64,000 bases of DNA, from NCBI RefSeq assembly GCF_016820535.1, contig NZ_JADHDY010000002.1, positions 186,001 to 250,000 of the forward strand. Reading direction: 5' to 3'. The position numbers and the translations under genes were made by a program. Shown in pieces: positions 41,354-50,637 of this stretch. A model generated the notes under the pieces. It did no database searches. It was not told the DNA's origin and saw only the letters and a list, made by a program, of their open reading frames with translations. The DNA is from Sporosarcina beigongshangi. GTDB taxonomy: Bacteria > Actinomycetota > Actinomycetes > Actinomycetales > Micrococcaceae. The first letter of the stretch is position 1, and every line of letters starts with the position of its first letter.

Positions 41354-42358
41354 ATGAAAGCAACCAGGGAGAATGTGCAATTGGTGACTGAAGCTGGCGC
41401 CGCCCATGGCGGCACCTCGAGCAGGTTTCCGGTGGAAACGCTGTATCAGGCTGCCCGCATGTATTACCTGGAAGACGTAAACCAGGCCCGGATCGCCGAA
41501 ACCATGAAGGTTTCCCGCCCCACGGTCAGCAGGCTACTGCAGGAGGCCCGGCGCGTCGGGATGGTCAAGATTGAGGTCGTCCACCCCACCCTGGCGGTGA
41601 CTGACTCGCTGGCAGTGGAGTTGGCGCAAGCGCTCAACTTGGAGAAGGTGTATCTCGCCGATGCCGACCAGTCCGGTCGTTTGGGCCCAGGCCTGGCACC
41701 TCAGGTCAGTGAGGCGATTCGAGACATGGAGCTGGAGCCTGGAGACATTCTGCTGGCTTCTTCCGGCCGTACCGTGTACGAACTGGGCAGCGCATCGCTG
41801 CCCAGGCTGCCCGGGGTCATAGTTGTTCCAACGGTTGGTGGCCAAACGGAGCCGGAGCCTTGGTACCAGACCAATGAGATCGCACGATCCATTGCCGAGC
41901 AGACAGGGGCCCGGCCGGCATTCCTGTGGACGCAGGCACTGCCGTCGCCGGAAATGTTCGCGCTGCTGCAGCACGACCCCGATTTCCAACGGATCCAGCG
42001 GCTCTGGGAATCCGCGACGGGTGCGCTGTTGGGCATTGGTGCACCACCGACGACCCGCAGCTCGATCTCGCGATTTATCCCCAAGGACAACGATTCACTG
42101 TCACGGGCGGCAGGCGACATCTGCTTGAACTTCTTCGACGCTGATGGTGCAGAAATACACTTTCCGGGCAGTGAAAACATGGTGACAACGCCTCCGGATC
42201 TGCTTCGCTCCATCCCTTGTTCTGTGGGAATCGCCGTGGGGGCAGAGAAAGCACGGAGCATCGTGGGCGGCGCCCACGCCAAATTCTTCCGGCGCCTGGT
42301 CACCGATGTCCAGACGGCGAAGGCCATCCTTGAGATCGCCCACCCGGCAGCTGCCTGA
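41354..42358 (+). CDS. SorC/DeoR-family sugar-binding transcriptional regulator
   Basis: This is a 334-residue protein. The N-terminal helix-turn-helix (LEDVNQARIAETMKVSRPTV, SRLLQEARRVGMVKIEVVHP) is followed by a sugar-phosphate-binding domain (GDILLASSGRTVYELGSASL, VVPTVGGQTEPEPWYQTN, IPCSVGIAVGAEKARSIVGG). This is the SorC layout, whose members sense a phosphorylated intermediate of the pathway they control. It is divergent from the polyol operon over the palindrome. ATG 41354 is used; TTG 41381 has a better ribosome site (AGGGAG) and may be the true start. Confidence 0.88.
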   Translation: MKATRENVQLVTEAGAAHGGTSSRFPVETLYQAARMYYLEDVNQARIAETMKVSRPTVSRLLQEARRVGMVKIEVVHPTLAVTDSLAVELAQALNLEKVYLADADQSGRLGPGLAPQVSEAIRDMELEPGDILLASSGRTVYELGSASLPRLPGVIVVPTVGGQTEPEPWYQTNEIARSIAEQTGARPAFLWTQALPSPEMFALLQHDPDFQRIQRLWESATGALLGIGAPPTTRSSISRFIPKDNDSLSRAAGDICLNFFDADGAEIHFPGSENMVTTPPDLLRSIPCSVGIAVGAEKARSIVGGAHAKFFRRLVTDVQTAKAILEIAHPAAA

Positions 42359-42403
42359 CGGCGGGAACCACCGGGCGCAAGTGCCGCTGCCTGGGCTGGC
42401 GCC

Positions 42404-43885
42404 TCAGTTGCCGTTGCGCTGGATCTCCGCCAGGGTATGCATGTGCCCGCCGGTGGCCGGGTATAGCGTGCAGTAGTTCTCGTACAGCGCGCCGTACAGT
42501 TCGGCCGCCTCCGGGTTCGGTTCAACGATGCGCGCCATGCGCGTCCAGTCCGTTTCCGGCGGGACTGCGCCGGTGGCGATGGCGGCCATGAGTGCGTCCC
42601 CGTAGCTGGCGCCAATGGTTTGTTCGGGAATGATCTGGGGACGGCCAAGAATGTCGCTGACCAGCTGGGTCCACAGCGTTCCCTGGGTTCCGCCGCCCAC
42701 GGCCAGGATCCGCTGGATAGGCTGGCCGGAGGATTCAAAAAGCTCCAGGCTCTGGCGCAGGCCAAAGCAAATGCCCTCAAGGGCTGCCCGGACCAGATGT
42801 CCGCGCCTGTGCCGCAGTGTGAGGCCAATGATGGTTCCGCGCGCATCGGGATCCAGGATCGGTGAGCGCTCGCCTGCAAAATACGGCAACATGAGCAGGC
42901 CGTTGGCCCCCGGCCCTGCGGCCAGGGCTTCTGCCATGAGTGTCTCCATGGGGACGTCGCCGAACAAGTGGGACAGCCAGGTGATGAGGCTTCCGGAGGT
43001 GGACATTCCGCCGGCAAGTGTCAAGGTGTCCTGCTCGACTCCTGCGGTGGTCCACAACTGTCGGTGCGCATGGAAGTTCGACAGGACCTGGACGAAGAAC
43101 ATCGTGGATCCGTACATGAGCATGAGGTCCCCGGGCTGGCGAACGCCGGCACTGTAACCTTCGGCCCAGGCATCGACCGTGCCGGCGCAGACGGGTGTTC
43201 CCTCCGGGATTCCTGTCAGGGCGGCGGCGGTGGCGGTGACGGAGCCAACAATGTCGCTCGACCATGCCAGCCGGGGCATGGGGATATGCCTGGCGATGGT
43301 ATCGGCGCGCTCGGGAATCCAGTCCTGCCGGTGGATGTCGTACAGGGGGTCGCATTGGCTTGCCGTGTGGTGGTCCAGAATGTATTCCCCGGTGAGCTTA
43401 GCCGTCAGATAGGAACTGCAGCTGAACCAGTGGCGAGCAGCTGAGAAGATTTCGGGCTCCTCGTCGGCGAGCCAACGGAACTTGGGCCCCACCGCCTGCG
43501 AGGAAAGGACCTTGCCGCCTGTCGCGTACATCGAGTCCTCGCCGAATTCCTCGTTGAGGCCCTCGATCTGACGTTCTGCACGCGTGTCCACGCCGTACAG
43601 GATTGCGGGGCGGAGGGGCGTGAAGTCGGCATCCGTGACGACCAGGCAGGGCCCCATGCCGCTGATGGACACCCCGGCAACCGTGGCCGGGTCGTGCTTG
43701 GCGAACAGCTCGCCGCACAGGCCGATGACTTCCGCCCACCATGTGTTTTCTGCATCAAACTCCGCCCAGCCGGGACGCGGAAGGGAAACCTGGTGGGTGA
43801 TGGTGGCGGTGCCGACAATCGAGCCCTCAGGGCTGGTCAGGACGGCCTTGCTGCTTCCGGTGCCTAAATCAATGCCGAGGAACAT
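42404..43885 (-). CDS. FGGY-family carbohydrate kinase (xylulokinase-like)
   Basis: This is a 493-residue sugar kinase. Motifs are MFLGIDLGTGSSKAVL (phosphate 1), GMGPCLVVTDADFTPLRPAI, CAGTVDAWAEGYSAG, YFAGERSPILDPDARGTIIG and ILAVGGGTQGTLWTQLVSDI (adenosine site). ATG 43885 is taken, since the family starts at this motif. It is convergent with the SorC gene, so it may be regulated with the polyol operon. The substrate is uncertain. Confidence 0.88.
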   Translation of the reverse strand: MFLGIDLGTGSSKAVLTSPEGSIVGTATITHQVSLPRPGWAEFDAENTWWAEVIGLCGELFAKHDPATVAGVSISGMGPCLVVTDADFTPLRPAILYGVDTRAERQIEGLNEEFGEDSMYATGGKVLSSQAVGPKFRWLADEEPEIFSAARHWFSCSSYLTAKLTGEYILDHHTASQCDPLYDIHRQDWIPERADTIARHIPMPRLAWSSDIVGSVTATAAALTGIPEGTPVCAGTVDAWAEGYSAGVRQPGDLMLMYGSTMFFVQVLSNFHAHRQLWTTAGVEQDTLTLAGGMSTSGSLITWLSHLFGDVPMETLMAEALAAGPGANGLLMLPYFAGERSPILDPDARGTIIGLTLRHRRGHLVRAALEGICFGLRQSLELFESSGQPIQRILAVGGGTQGTLWTQLVSDILGRPQIIPEQTIGASYGDALMAAIATGAVPPETDWTRMARIVEPNPEAAELYGALYENYCTLYPATGGHMHTLAEIQRNGN

Positions 43886-44001
43886 GTGTGTCCGCCTCTG
43901 TGGTCGGGTCGTTGGCGCGTCCCGTGCGAGGTGTCGCGGCCCAAGTTGAATGTCTCTATTATGCGGTGGATATGCTTCGGCTGGACATGGGGGCCGTGTG
44001 G

Positions 44002-44955
44002 TCAGTGTCCGCGGTGGTCCTGGATCGTCATGCGCGGGCCGAAGGAGGGCTTGCGGAAGCCGCTCAGCTGCAGCATCCGCACCACGCGCTGCCGGTGCCC
44101 GCGCCACGGCTCCAGCAGTTCCAGCATCCCGGCATCATCCATAGGCTTGCCCGCCAGCGCCCAGCCCACATAGGCGGCCAGGTGGTAGTCGCCCACGGCG
44201 ACTTGGTCGGCGTCGCCGTGCGTGCGCTGCGTGACTTCAGCCGCCGTCCACACGCCAATTCCGGGAATGGTCTGCAGCTTCCGTCCGGCTTCTTCCGCGG
44301 GCAGCTGTCCCAGCCGTTCCAAGCCCGACGCCGACCGCAGCATCCGCTGCACCGTTGCCGAACGCTGTGGCCCGACGCCCGCCCTGTGCCATTCCCACGA
44401 CGGGATGGCGGCCCATTGGGCTGGGGTGGGTGCCACCCTCAAGCCGGCGGGGACGCACGGGTGGTCGCCTGTGCCGGGCGCAGGGGTCCCAAACTTCCGC
44501 AGCAGTGTGGCGTAACCGCGCTGGGCCTCAACCGCCGTGACCTTTTGCTCCAGGATGGCCGGCACCAGGGCGTCAACCACCCGCCCGGTGGAAGGCAGGC
44601 GCACTGCCGGGTTCCGCCGTCGTGCTTCCCGGATGCGGTGGGGGAGCGAGCCGGCAAAGGCGGGGGAGTCAAAATGGGACCAGTCGTCGTGGATGCCCAG
44701 CAGTGCCGGTGCGCCGGCCAGTGCGTGCCCGGCGCCGGGGCCCCAGGCTCGGGCGTGCAGCTCAGTGCCGCGCTGGGCGATGCCGAGGGTTGCCGGGCCG
44801 GCGGGGGTGTTGAATGCCAGCCATGCCGTGCCGGGGGAGAGGCGGATGGTGGTGTCGCCGGGGCCGCGGGCGAGGATGCCCAGCGTCTGCGGCAGGGAGT
44901 ACGGACCGCGGGCGTCCCACACCGCTGCGGGTGCGGTGGTGGCTGCGGCTGTCAT
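44002..44955 (-). CDS. HhH-GPD DNA glycosylase, AlkA-like
   Basis: This 317-residue base-excision repair enzyme is recognised from RLPSTGRVVDALVPAILEQK (the alkylation glycosylase block), the helix-hairpin-helix LQTIPGIGVWTAAEV and the catalytic Asp in DQVAVGDYHLA. The terminal PWRGHRQRVVRM is typical of 3-methyladenine glycosylase II. It shares no obvious operon; the FGGY gene starts 116 bases downstream. Confidence 0.88.
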   Translation of the reverse strand: MTAAATTAPAAVWDARGPYSLPQTLGILARGPGDTTIRLSPGTAWLAFNTPAGPATLGIAQRGTELHARAWGPGAGHALAGAPALLGIHDDWSHFDSPAFAGSLPHRIREARRRNPAVRLPSTGRVVDALVPAILEQKVTAVEAQRGYATLLRKFGTPAPGTGDHPCVPAGLRVAPTPAQWAAIPSWEWHRAGVGPQRSATVQRMLRSASGLERLGQLPAEEAGRKLQTIPGIGVWTAAEVTQRTHGDADQVAVGDYHLAAYVGWALAGKPMDDAGMLELLEPWRGHRQRVVRMLQLSGFRKPSFGPRMTIQDHRGH

Positions 44956-45073
44956 GGTTCCATGGTCGCACGCGGGCCTGACAACGGGGCGTGCAGGGGA
45001 AATGCGCCGTGGCCGCAGCTCGACGGCGGCCGTAGGCTGGGCGGAACAGCGGCGGCAACGAAAGTGGTGGGCG

Positions 45074-45694
45074 ATGGAACGGGCGGGGAGGATCTGGGGC
45101 AAGAAGGCACTGCCGGGCTGGCAGATTGGTGAAGACTTGTCGTGGCCGTTGACGGTGGCGTTGTACGTCCGTGAGGCCTTGGGGCTGCCGGCGACTGGGC
45201 CTTTCTTCACCCCGCCGCTGGTGCCCGGGGTGCCGGAACACATACCGGTCACCGGACCCGGCCTGGACATTGGGCTTGCCGACGAATGGTCGGCATGGTT
45301 CTCCGGGCTGCTGGCGGACCCGCGCGTCATTCCGCGGGGAGGATCTATGGACTATTTTTCCCTCGAACTTCGGGATCCGGTATTCCGGGACATGGTCGCG
45401 CGGTATTTTGAGGCAGCCGTTGCGGCAGCGGACATCGCGCACGAGGACTACGCCGCGCATTTTCACATCAGCATCAAGACGGAAGGCGCCTATCTTGGGA
45501 AGCTCGTGCGTTCCGTTGAAAAGGAGCTCGGTCACACGGCTGCGCCCTTCTCGTTGACCCTCCGGATCCTGCCGGTGGAGGGATTATGGCTGCATCGGAC
45601 GGCGCCGGGAGAGGTGCTCATGAGCGAGCCGGCACGCAGGGACCCCGACCACCTGCACCGACTGCTGGGCCCCATCATCAGGGAACTGGCGTAG
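45074..45694 (+). CDS. Hypothetical protein
   Basis: This 206-residue soluble protein is not recognised. Conserved-looking stretches are WQIGEDLSWPLTVALYVREA, LADEWSAWFSGLLAD and YAAHFHISIKTEGAYLGKLV. No signal peptide or metal motif is seen. ATG 45074 is chosen; the frame is open far upstream through the divergent glycosylase gene, but that part looks non-coding. Confidence 0.6.
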   Translation: MERAGRIWGKKALPGWQIGEDLSWPLTVALYVREALGLPATGPFFTPPLVPGVPEHIPVTGPGLDIGLADEWSAWFSGLLADPRVIPRGGSMDYFSLELRDPVFRDMVARYFEAAVAAADIAHEDYAAHFHISIKTEGAYLGKLVRSVEKELGHTAAPFSLTLRILPVEGLWLHRTAPGEVLMSEPARRDPDHLHRLLGPIIRELA

Positions 45695-45738
45695 CCAACC
45701 AGGCCATCCGCCGTCGCACCCCACGTCCCCAGCACCCC

Positions 45739-46003
45739 GACGCCGCATCAGATAAACGCCATTTTCCCTCGATGCCGCATCACATAATGACGTGTTTTGA
45801 CCAACGCCGCACCTTGGACAGCAGACGGCCCGGATGGCTGGAATTCGCCTGTCGGTCCGCTCCCTCCACCAACTGGTTGGAAAACCACGGGCAGGACGTG
45901 CCATGGGAGCCGGCGGCTTTCAGCGGGTGGTGCGGGGTTTGTCGATACAGGCGTTTATCTGATGCTGCGTCAGGGGAAACTGGGGTTTATCTGATGCGGG
46001 GTT
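45739..46003. repeat. Inverted array of 32-bp-period repeats (motif GCATCAGATAAACGCC)
   Basis: Direct copies start at 45739 and 45771. Inverted copies have TTTATCTGATGC at 45954 and 45986. Both pairs are 32 bp apart. The two halves enclose about 157 bases with no gene. The rightmost copies run into the 3' end of the LysR gene and supply its stop codon. Confidence 0.75.
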
Positions 46004-46938
46004 GGGTGCGGAAGGTCAGCGGAGATGCCTTCGGCGGCCTGGGTGAGGATTTCCCGGCACGCCAGGATGGCCGGGCGGAGACGTGAGGCCAGGCGGGCCG
46101 AGGTGAACACGGTCCGGCGGGGCAGGTCCGGCAGCTCCAGCAGCGTCAGCGCCGGCGGCCGGCCCGTCCACATGAGGTCGGGCATGAGCCCCACGGCATT
46201 GCCGGACTCGATGAGCCGGATCTGGGCCTGGAGGTCGGCGGTTTCAAAACGGACGTCGGGCTCAAAACCGGCCTGCCGGCAGGTCTGCTCAGCCCAGTGG
46301 CGGGAAGCTGCGCCGTGCGGTTCCATGACCCAGGGCAGGCGCGCCGTGTCCTGGATGCCGGTGATGGGCCCCGTCAGCAGGCGGGTCATGCCGCCGGCGA
46401 CGCCCTCGTCGGGCACGGCGAGGCGGATGGCGTCGGTGGTGAGCGTGGCGCGGTCCAGCTCCGGGTGGAGCGGGGCGGCGTGGCCGGGGTACTGCTCGGC
46501 GACGACGAGGTCGAAGTCGCGCGCCCAGGTTTCGTAGAGCGCAGTTTCCGGCTCGCGCTGGACCACCTCGATACGCACCTCCGGATAGCTCTGCGCCATG
46601 GCGGTGAGCATGTCCGGCAGCAGGGCCAGGGCGGCGGACTGGAAAACCGCCAGCTTCACGGTCCCGGTCACGGTGGACAGGGACGCGGAAAGGTCCGCTT
46701 CGGCGCGTTCCAAGGTCTCCAGGATCTCCGCGGTGTGCGCCACGAGGATCTCGGCCTGCGGCGTCAGCTGCACGCGCCGGCCGACCTTGCGCAGCAGCTT
46801 TGCCCCGGCCTCCTTCTCGAGGAGGGCGAGCTGCTGGGACACGGCGGAGGGGCTGTATTGCAGTGCGGCGGCGACGTCTGCAAGGGTTCCGCGCAGGTGC
46901 AGTTCACGCAGCATGCGCAGCCGTTTGAGGTCCAGCAT
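45970..46938 (-). CDS. LysR-family regulator, probable regulator of putA
   Basis: This 322-residue protein has an N-terminal winged helix (MLDLKRLRMLRELHLRGTLA, DVAAALQYSPSAVSQQLALL) and a periplasmic-binding-like effector domain (TGTVKLAVFQSAALALLPDM, VRIEVVQREPETALYETWAR). ATG 46938 follows GGAGG. Divergent orientation from putA suggests proline-responsive control of it. The last residues (HQINPSFP) and stop are encoded by the intergenic repeat, so the C-terminus appears altered or extended by it. Confidence 0.88.
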   Translation of the reverse strand: MLDLKRLRMLRELHLRGTLADVAAALQYSPSAVSQQLALLEKEAGAKLLRKVGRRVQLTPQAEILVAHTAEILETLERAEADLSASLSTVTGTVKLAVFQSAALALLPDMLTAMAQSYPEVRIEVVQREPETALYETWARDFDLVVAEQYPGHAAPLHPELDRATLTTDAIRLAVPDEGVAGGMTRLLTGPITGIQDTARLPWVMEPHGAASRHWAEQTCRQAGFEPDVRFETADLQAQIRLIESGNAVGLMPDLMWTGRPPALTLLELPDLPRRTVFTSARLASRLRPAILACREILTQAAEGISADLPHPTPHQINPSFP

Positions 46939-46966
46939 GGACGCCTCCAAATAGTTCAGAAGAAGT

Positions 46967-47014
46967 AATCAATATCCATCATAAATCACCACTTTTGCTA
47001 AATGAATATTGGTT
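46967..47014. promoter_or_regulatory. Candidate LysR operator in the lysR-putA divergent region
   Basis: AATCAATATCC (46967-46977) and GAATATTGGTT (47004-47014) form an imperfect inverted repeat (9 of 11) in an AT-rich stretch between the two starts. Confidence 0.5.
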
Positions 47015-47081
47015 CCATACTGGTGATGAGAACCATTGTTCCAGCACGTCCCCAACAACAGAAAAGAACGCACCAGCAGCC

Positions 47082-50000
47082 ATGACAAGCACCGCCCACG
47101 CGGCCACCGCCGCCAACATTCCGGTCCCCAGCGACGATCTCGCCGACGAGACCATCGCCCTGGTCCGGCACTGGCTCACCGAAGCCGCCAAGTTCCCGGC
47201 CGACATCTCCGCCCAGCGCCTCGCCGGGGTCCTGAAGGACCCCAACGGCCTGGACTTCACCGTGGGATTTGTGGACGGCGTGATCCGCCCCGAGGACCTG
47301 GCCGTGGCCGGGCGCAACCTGGCGGCACTGGCCCCGAAGGTTCCCGCCTTCCTGCCCTGGTACATGCGCGGGGCCGTCCGCCTCGGCGGCGTCATGGCCC
47401 CCGTGCTGCCGCAGCTCGTCATCCCGATCGCCCGCCGCGTGCTGCGCGAGATGGTCGGTCACCTGATCGTGGACGCCACCGACGCCAAGCTGGGTCCGGC
47501 CATCGCCAAGATCCGCGAAGGCGGAGTGGACTTGAACATCAACCTCCTGGGCGAGGCCGTGCTGGGCGAAAAGGAAGCCGACCGCCGCCTGAGGGGAACC
47601 CTGGAGCTGCTGGCGAGGGACGACGTCGACTACGTCTCCATCAAGGAATCCTCCACCGTGGCCCCGCACTCCCCGTGGGCCTTTGACGACGCCGTCAACC
47701 AGGTGGTGGACAAGCTCACCCCGCTGTACACCCTGGCCAATTCCTTCCCCAAGGCCAAGTTCATCAACCTGGACATGGAGGAATACAAGGACCTCGGCAT
47801 GACGATCGCCGTGTTCAAGCGCATCCTGGACAAGCCCGAGTTCAAGAAGCTCGAGGCCGGCATCGTGCTCCAGGCCTACCTGCCGGACACGCTCGCGGCC
47901 ATGATCGACCTGCAGGACTGGGCCGCCGCGCGCCGGGCCGACGGCGGCGCTCCCGTCAAGGTCCGCATCGTCAAGGGCGCCAACCTGCCCATGGAACAGG
48001 TGCAGGCCTCCGTCTATGGCTGGCCGCTCGCCACCTGGGGCACCAAGCAGGACTCCGACACCAACTACAAGCGCATCGTGAACTACGCGCTGACGCCTGA
48101 ACACATCAACAATGTGCACATCGGCGTGGCCGGGCACAATCTCTTCGACGTGGCCCATGCCTGGCTCCTCGCCAAGCAGCGCGGCATCAGCGCCAATTCC
48201 GGCCAGCTGGAGTTCGAGATGCTGCTGGGCATGGCCACCGGCCAGGCCGAGGCCGTGCGCCGCGATGTCGGCTCGCTCCTGCTCTACACCCCGGTGGTGC
48301 ACCCCGGCGAGTTCGACGTCGCCATCGCCTACCTGATCCGCCGCCTGGAAGAGGGAGCCAGCCAGGACAACTTCATGTCCGCGGTGTTCGAGCTCTCCGA
48401 AAACGAGGCCCTGTTTGAGCGCGAGAAGCAGCGCTTCCTGGCCTCCCTTGCAGACCTTGACGACGCCGTTCCGCCCACCAACCGCGTGCAGGACCGCACC
48501 GCCGATCCCGTGCCCGCCCCGGCCGACGGCTTCGCCAACACCCCGGACACCGACCCGGCACTGGCCCCGAACCGTGTCTGGGGCTCCGAGATCCTGGCGC
48601 GCATCCCTGGCTCGGAACTGGGCACCGCGCTCGTCGCGGAGACCACCGTCACGGACGCCGCCGAGCTTGAGCGGATCATGGCAGCCGCCGTCGAGCATTC
48701 AACGGAATGGGCTGCACTGGGCGGGGCCGGGCGCGCCGCGATCCTGCACCGCGCCGGCGACATCCTCAACGCCCGCCGCGCCGAACTGCTGGAGGTCATG
48801 GCCTCCGAGACCGGCAAGACGCTGGACCAGGGCGATCCCGAGGTCAGCGAGGCCGTGGACTTTGCCCACTACTACGCCGAGCGTGCCAAGGAACTGGAGA
48901 CGGTCGACGGCGCAAGGTTCGTTCCAGCGAAACTCACCGTCGTGACGCCTCCGTGGAACTTCCCCGTGGCCATCCCCTCCGGATCCACCCTGTCGGCTCT
49001 CGCCGCGGGATCCGCCGTCGTCATCAAGCCGGCGACCCAGGCGCGGCGCAGCGGATCGCTCATGGTGCAGGCCCTGTGGGATGCAGGCGTGCCGCGAGAG
49101 GTCCTGGCGCTCGTGCAGCTGGGCGAGAAGGAGCTGGGGCAGGCGCTTGTGTCGCACCCGGCCGTGGACCGGCTGATCCTGACCGGCGGCTACGAGACCG
49201 CCGAACTGTTCCGCAGCTTCCGCACAGACCTGCCCCTGCTGGCCGAGACGTCCGGCAAGAACGCCATCATCGTCACCCCCAGTGCGGACTTTGACCTGGC
49301 CGCGAAGGACGTGGTGCAGTCCGCGTTTGGACACGCCGGGCAGAAGTGCTCCGCCGCCTCTCTGGTCATCATGGTCGGCTCCGTGGCGAAATCCGCACGC
49401 TTCCGCAACCAGCTGCTGGACGCCGCCGCGAGCCTGAACGTGGGCTACCCTGAGACCGCCACCTCGCAGATGGGCCCGGTCATCGAGCCGGCCGCCGGAA
49501 AGCTGCTGGGCGCCCTGACCACGCTGGACGCCGGCGAGTCGTGGGCCATCGAGCCCAGGCAGCTGGACGAAACCGGGCGCCTTTGGTCGCCGGGTGTGCG
49601 CACCGGCGTTGCCGCGGGCTCGCACTTCCACCTGACCGAGTTCTTCGGCCCGGTCCTGGGCGTCATGCAGGCGGAGACGCTCGAGGAGGCCATTTCCATG
49701 GTCAATGCCATCGACTACGGCCTCACCTCGGGCCTTCACTCCCTGGACTCGGCGGAGATCGGCCTATGGCTGGACACGGTCCAGGCCGGAAACCTGTACG
49801 TGAACCGCGGCATCACCGGCGCGATTGTGCAGCGCCAACCGTTTGGCGGCTGGAAGAAGTCGGCCGTCGGTGCGGGCACCAAGGCCGGCGGGCCGAACTA
49901 CCTGATGGGCCTGGGCTCCTGGGTTTCCGCGCCGGCTGAAGCCGACGCGACGCTCGGGGATGACGCCCGCAAACTGCTGTCCGCCGCGTCCTCACTTTCC

Positions 50001-50534
50001 GCGGACGAGCAGGCCTTCCTGAAGCGATCGCTGCACAGCGACGCCGCCGCCTGGGCTGCCGAGTTTGGCGCCGCCAAGGATGTGTCCGGGCTGTCCGCCG
50101 AGCGCAACGTGTTCCGCTACCGCACGCTCAACCCGCTCGTGCGCCTGGCCGAGGGTGAATCCACCGCGAAGCTCCTGCGCGTGCTCGCGGCAGGCATCCT
50201 GGCCGGGGCAACACCGGAAGTCTCCTCCGCCGTCGCACTTCCCGGCGAGGTACAGGCCCTGCTGTTCAGCCTGCGGATCCCGGTGGCCGTGGAGGACGAC
50301 GGCAGCTTCCTCACCACGGCGCGGCGTTTCGGTGCCGGGCGGATCCGCCTGATTGGCGGGGATGCTGCAGCCGTGTACGAAGCAACCGGCGGGCGTCCGG
50401 ACCTGGCGATCTACCACGGTGAGGTCACCGAGGCCGGGCGCGTGGAGATGCTGCCGTTCCTGCACGAGCAGGCCGTGAGCATCACGGCGCACCGCTTCGG
50501 CACGCCGAACCACCTCTCGGACGCCCTGATCTAG
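47082..50534 (+). CDS. putA: Bifunctional proline dehydrogenase / P5C dehydrogenase
   Basis: This 1150-residue enzyme converts proline to glutamate in two steps. The FAD-dependent proline dehydrogenase barrel spans roughly residues 90-460 (VDYVSIKESSTVAPHSPW, VKVRIVKGANLPMEQVQ, RGISANSGQLEFEMLLGMA). The aldehyde dehydrogenase part spans about 500-960, with catalytic Glu722 (LLAETSGKNAI) and Cys756 (GHAGQKCSAASL). The C-terminal 190 residues resemble the extra domain of long PutA proteins. There is no N-terminal ribbon-helix-helix, so it cannot self-repress, and the divergent LysR gene is the likely regulator. ATG 47082 lacks a strong ribosome site. Confidence 0.95.
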   Translation: MTSTAHAATAANIPVPSDDLADETIALVRHWLTEAAKFPADISAQRLAGVLKDPNGLDFTVGFVDGVIRPEDLAVAGRNLAALAPKVPAFLPWYMRGAVRLGGVMAPVLPQLVIPIARRVLREMVGHLIVDATDAKLGPAIAKIREGGVDLNINLLGEAVLGEKEADRRLRGTLELLARDDVDYVSIKESSTVAPHSPWAFDDAVNQVVDKLTPLYTLANSFPKAKFINLDMEEYKDLGMTIAVFKRILDKPEFKKLEAGIVLQAYLPDTLAAMIDLQDWAAARRADGGAPVKVRIVKGANLPMEQVQASVYGWPLATWGTKQDSDTNYKRIVNYALTPEHINNVHIGVAGHNLFDVAHAWLLAKQRGISANSGQLEFEMLLGMATGQAEAVRRDVGSLLLYTPVVHPGEFDVAIAYLIRRLEEGASQDNFMSAVFELSENEALFEREKQRFLASLADLDDAVPPTNRVQDRTADPVPAPADGFANTPDTDPALAPNRVWGSEILARIPGSELGTALVAETTVTDAAELERIMAAAVEHSTEWAALGGAGRAAILHRAGDILNARRAELLEVMASETGKTLDQGDPEVSEAVDFAHYYAERAKELETVDGARFVPAKLTVVTPPWNFPVAIPSGSTLSALAAGSAVVIKPATQARRSGSLMVQALWDAGVPREVLALVQLGEKELGQALVSHPAVDRLILTGGYETAELFRSFRTDLPLLAETSGKNAIIVTPSADFDLAAKDVVQSAFGHAGQKCSAASLVIMVGSVAKSARFRNQLLDAAASLNVGYPETATSQMGPVIEPAAGKLLGALTTLDAGESWAIEPRQLDETGRLWSPGVRTGVAAGSHFHLTEFFGPVLGVMQAETLEEAISMVNAIDYGLTSGLHSLDSAEIGLWLDTVQAGNLYVNRGITGAIVQRQPFGGWKKSAVGAGTKAGGPNYLMGLGSWVSAPAEADATLGDDARKLLSAASSLSADEQAFLKRSLHSDAAAWAAEFGAAKDVSGLSAERNVFRYRTLNPLVRLAEGESTAKLLRVLAAGILAGATPEVSSAVALPGEVQALLFSLRIPVAVEDDGSFLTTARRFGAGRIRLIGGDAAAVYEATGGRPDLAIYHGEVTEAGRVEMLPFLHEQAVSITAHRFGTPNHLSDALI

Positions 50535-50547
50535 CTCCGCCTCCCGA

Positions 50548-50614
50548 CTATGACGCGGTAGTTGCATCAAATGGGCGTGGGAAGGCGCTTACCGATGCAT
50601 CTACCGCGTCATAG
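50548..50614. terminator. Hairpin after putA, with GCATCA motif
   Basis: CTATGACGCGGTAG (50548-50561) pairs with CTACCGCGTCATAG (50601-50614). An inner TGCATC/GATGCA extends the stem past one mismatch. It shares GACGC and GCATCARATRRRCG with the 45739 repeat. Confidence 0.65.
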
Positions 50615-50637
50615 ATGTTGCGGGGGAGGGGAAGGTG

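Noticed and set aside
46998-48698. 566-codon open frame antisense to putA
   Set aside because: It is a GC-driven shadow of a well-supported enzyme gene. Its His/Gly/Asp-rich sequence has no domain. The same holds for 51687-53573 (antisense to cbs and neighbours) and 61037-62473 (antisense to kdpB).
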